Source of the DNA: an uncultured Alphaproteobacteria bacterium
Lineage (GTDB): Bacteria > Pseudomonadota > Alphaproteobacteria > CAAHEQ01 > UBA3637
Length of the DNA: 9,074 nt
Direction of reading: 5' to 3'
Assembly (NCBI GenBank): GCA_937888725.1
Contig: CALARE010000086.1
Coordinates: forward strand, 1-9,074
The translations under genes were made by a program, and so were the position numbers. The notes beneath the pieces are model-generated. The model made no database searches. It saw nothing but the letters and a program-made list of their open reading frames with translations, and was not told the origin of the DNA. This document shows, piece by piece, positions 7,067 through 9,074 of the stretch. The number at the start of each line of letters is the position of its first letter. Position 1 is the first letter of the stretch.

Positions 7067-7485
7067 AGCATTCTTATAAAGTGCGTGTTTATTATCAAGA
7101 TACGGATGCTGGTGGTATTGTCTACCATTCAAAATATTTGGATTTTGCTGAACGGGCACGCTCTGAATTATTGGTTGACATGGGTTTGTCAAATAAAAAA
7201 TTGATTGAACAAGGGGTGGCGTTTGTGTTGCGAAATGCCTCTGTTCAATATAAGGCTCCTGCTCGATTAGATGATGTGATTGATGTTCAAACAAGTGTGA
7301 AAGAAATTAAAAATGCAAGCCTTGTTATGCAACATCAATTTATCGTTGATGGAAAGGAAATTGTTTTAATCGAATTACAACTTGCCGTTATTAATCCATT
7401 AACGTTGACCCCTATTCGTATGACACAAGAATTAAAAGATGAATTTATTAGATATTACCAAGAAAACGAGGAGAAAAGAGTATGA
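7063..7485 (+). CDS. ybgC: Tol-Pal-associated acyl-CoA thioesterase YbgC
   Basis: This is a cytoplasmic hotdog-fold thioesterase that hydrolyses acyl-CoA thioesters and is encoded with the tol-pal genes in many proteobacteria. At 140 residues it has the usual size. The signature RVYYQDTDAGGIVYHSKYLDFAE lies at about residues 8-30; D15 aligns with the catalytic aspartate (D18) of E. coli YbgC. YKAPARLDD (64-72) is also conserved. The start ATG is within the ATGA overlap with ruvB, and the stop overlaps the tolQ start in the same way, placing it in the middle of one transcript. The exact physiological substrate, thought to be linked to phospholipid or acyl-carrier metabolism in other bacteria, cannot be told from the sequence. 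Confidence 0.95.
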   Translation: MKHSYKVRVYYQDTDAGGIVYHSKYLDFAERARSELLVDMGLSNKKLIEQGVAFVLRNASVQYKAPARLDDVIDVQTSVKEIKNASLVMQHQFIVDGKEIVLIELQLAVINPLTLTPIRMTQELKDEFIRYYQENEEKRV

Positions 7486-8183
7486 ATGAAGTAGCTAGTC
7501 GTTCCTCCTTATCCATGTACTCCATGTTTGTGGATTCGGATTTATTTATGAAATTGTTGATATTGGGGTTATTGTTCGCCTCAATTTGTTGTTGGGCGAT
7601 TATTTTTGATAAAGCTTTTTTACTTAAACGTATTCGTTTAGGGATGAAAGCGTTTGAGGAACAATTTTGGTCGGGTGGTTCTTTGGAGGCAATTTATAAC
7701 AATCATGTGAAAAATCCATCTAATCCACTGGCGATTATTTTTGTTGCTGCGATTAAGGAATTCCGCCGTTCCTTATCTGAAAAGAAGAAAACAGGAGCAG
7801 CGATTAAAATTCAAAAACGTGTTGATAAGATGATGCAAATTTCCATTGATAAACAGGTGGATAAGCTTGAAACAAAAATGGTGTTTTTAGCATCAACGGG
7901 TTCGGTTGCACCATTGTTAGGTTTGTTTGGTACTGTGTGGGGAATTATGGATAGTTTTAATGCAATTGGGTTGACGCAAAGCACCAATATTGCAGCGGTT
8001 GCCCCAGGGGTAGCTGAAGCACTCTTTACAACAGCGGTTGGGTTAATTGCAGCCATTCCCGCTGTGATTGCGTATAATAAACTGACAAACGATATTGACA
8101 GAATTGCACATCGGATGGAAACTTTTTCAGATGAGCTGAGTGCTATTTTATCACGCCAAATTGAACAGGTGGAGAGCGAGTAA
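7482..8183 (+). CDS. tolQ: Tol-Pal system inner-membrane protein TolQ
   Basis: TolQ is a MotA/ExbB-family inner-membrane protein. With TolR it forms the proton-driven stator that energises TolA, which supports outer-membrane constriction at division and envelope integrity. The 233 residues contain three membrane segments, at about 23-43, 132-155 and 171-198, with a large cytoplasmic loop between the first and second. The family signatures GLFGTVWGIMDSF (147-159) and TAVGLIAAIPAVIAYN (184-199) are intact. The ATG overlaps the ybgC stop (ATGA), and GAGGAG (7468-7473) lies 8 nt upstream. ExbB is the alternative family member, but the ybgC/tolR/tolA context favours TolQ. Confidence 0.96.
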   Translation: MNEVASRSSLSMYSMFVDSDLFMKLLILGLLFASICCWAIIFDKAFLLKRIRLGMKAFEEQFWSGGSLEAIYNNHVKNPSNPLAIIFVAAIKEFRRSLSEKKKTGAAIKIQKRVDKMMQISIDKQVDKLETKMVFLASTGSVAPLLGLFGTVWGIMDSFNAIGLTQSTNIAAVAPGVAEALFTTAVGLIAAIPAVIAYNKLTNDIDRIAHRMETFSDELSAILSRQIEQVESE

Positions 8184-8599
8184 TGGCTAGAACTTCAAAA
8201 CGCACACGCATTCGGGCAGAGATTAATTTGACACCGCTTATTGACGTGATGACTTGTTTGCTTGCTATTTTTATGCTGACAGCACCAATGCTTACTTCGG
8301 GTATTCCGCTTAATTTGCCCAAGGGTGATGGCAAACAAATTGAAGGAGATGAAAAAACGCTTGATATTAGTGTGGATTCTAAAGGGAAAATTTATGTAGG
8401 CCAAGATCCAATTGAAATGAAAAATTTGGTTGCAAAAGTACGGGCAATTGTGACTGAAAACCCAAGTATTGCAATGGTGATAAGTGGGGATAAGGCAGCC
8501 TCTTACGGTACTGTGATAGAAGTGATGGCTTTACTTCGTTCAGCAGGGTATACGCAAGTTGGATTAAAAACAGATGCCAAAATTATGGAGCCAAAGTAG
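8183..8599 (+). CDS. tolR: Tol-Pal system protein TolR
   Basis: TolR is the ExbD-family partner of TolQ: one N-terminal membrane helix and a periplasmic domain. The 138 residues fit the family. The short basic N-terminus is followed by INLTPLIDVMTCLLAIFML (14-32); Asp21 aligns with the membrane aspartate (D23 in E. coli TolR) that takes part in proton conduction. The periplasmic part ends with SYGTVIEVMALLRSAGYTQVGLKT, a typical ExbD/TolR ending. The start ATG shares its first base with the last base of the tolQ stop (TAATG), and GGTGGAGAG just upstream can serve as the ribosome binding site. All expected residues are present. Confidence 0.96.
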   Translation: MARTSKRTRIRAEINLTPLIDVMTCLLAIFMLTAPMLTSGIPLNLPKGDGKQIEGDEKTLDISVDSKGKIYVGQDPIEMKNLVAKVRAIVTENPSIAMVISGDKAASYGTVIEVMALLRSAGYTQVGLKTDAKIMEPK

Positions 8600-9074
8600 A
8601 TGATGCATTTGTATGAAGACGAACATGAAATTGAACGGCAATCTTCTTGTTTGGGGTTGTCGGTGGGTCTTCATATCTTAATTTTAATATTGATGTGTTT
8701 TAATTTTTCGTGGAATACAGATGAGTTTGAAAAATCTCCTCCAGCCATTTTGATGGTTGATTTAACAAAGGTTAAAATTGATGAAAAAACAAATTTACCC
8801 CCTCTTGTGAAAGAGGTGAAAAAAGAAGAATCCAAACCGCAAGAGGTTAAGCAAGAGAAAAAGACAGAACCGAAAAAAGAGGATAAAACCCCTCTTGTGA
8901 AAAAAGAAGCAGTAGCCCCGAAGGTAGAACCTCAAAAACCAGTTGAAACGCCGAAAAAAGAAGCGGTTAAGGTGCAAGAAAAAAAGGTTGAACCGAAAAA
9001 AGAGGTGAAAAAAGAACCAAAGAAAGAAGTTAAGAAAGAAAAACCCAAGCCACAGGAAAAACCAAAACCCAAGG
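8600..9074 (+). CDS. tolA: TolA, 5' part (runs off the window)
   Basis: No stop occurs before the window ends, leaving 158 complete codons. TolA is the envelope-spanning protein that carries TolQR energy to Pal/TolB at the outer membrane. Visible parts: a short charged cytoplasmic start; a membrane helix at about 18-38 that contains S21-VGL-H25, the SxxxH motif through which TolA and TonB sense TolQR/ExbBD; a PPAILMVDLTKVKI segment (48-61); then a long Lys/Glu/Pro/Val-rich periplasmic stretch. That stretch contains small in-frame DNA repeats: 8799-8812 equals 8889-8902, and 8867-8882 equals 8990-9005. The Pro richness means it is probably an extended rod rather than the mainly helical domain of E. 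coli TolA. The C-terminal Pal/TolB-binding domain is beyond the edge. The start at 8600 directly abuts the tolR stop; the next codon (8603) is also ATG. TonB is the alternative, but context favours TolA. Confidence 0.9.
   Translation, partial: MMHLYEDEHEIERQSSCLGLSVGLHILILILMCFNFSWNTDEFEKSPPAILMVDLTKVKIDEKTNLPPLVKEVKKEESKPQEVKQEKKTEPKKEDKTPLVKKEAVAPKVEPQKPVETPKKEAVKVQEKKVEPKKEVKKEPKKEVKKEKPKPQEKPKPK

Noticed and set aside
8795..8977. Phe/Leu-rich 60-codon open frame on the - strand that could look like a membrane peptide
   Set aside because: It is the reverse of Lys/Glu-rich tolA codons (AAA/GAA reads as TTT/TTC), a common artefact.

Overview
The window reads as an AT-rich alphaproteobacterial chromosome segment. 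The main evidence is the gene order ruvA-ruvB-ybgC-tolQ-tolR-tolA: ruvAB running directly into a ybgC/tol cluster is typical of Alphaproteobacteria, whereas in gammaproteobacteria such as E. coli ruvAB and the tol cluster are separate loci. Low GC plus a large ankyrin-repeat protein suggests a host-associated lineage, but that is inference and no genus can be named from the sequence alone.

Left part (1-3684, + strand) is accessory. It holds the 3' end (or a short version) of a gene with a Gln-rich tail, a 130-aa protein of unknown function, and a 966-aa multidomain ankyrin-repeat protein. The first and third genes share a 78-bp in-frame segment near their 3' ends that matches at 76 of 78 positions, while the sequence on both sides is unrelated. 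In the upstream copy this segment runs into a perfect 18-bp inverted repeat that the downstream copy lacks. This is the least explained part of the window.

Middle (3685-5424): a probable bidirectional terminator at about 3705-3733 separates the accessory block from dnaB, the replicative helicase gene, which lies on the - strand. A 217-bp AT-rich gap between dnaB and ruvA carries candidate divergent promoters.

Right part (5425-9074, + strand) is a compact housekeeping operon. RuvA and RuvB form the Holliday-junction branch-migration motor. YbgC is a hotdog-fold acyl-CoA thioesterase. TolQ, TolR and TolA are the inner-membrane, proton-motive-force-driven half of the Tol-Pal envelope system. 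Every junction in this run overlaps or abuts (8, 4, 4, 1 and 0 nt), so translational coupling is likely. tolA runs off the right edge; tolB and pal would be expected beyond it. ruvC, which often precedes ruvA in alphaproteobacteria, is absent here, and its usual place is taken by the divergent dnaB. I saw no RNA gene, CRISPR array, transposase or integrase.
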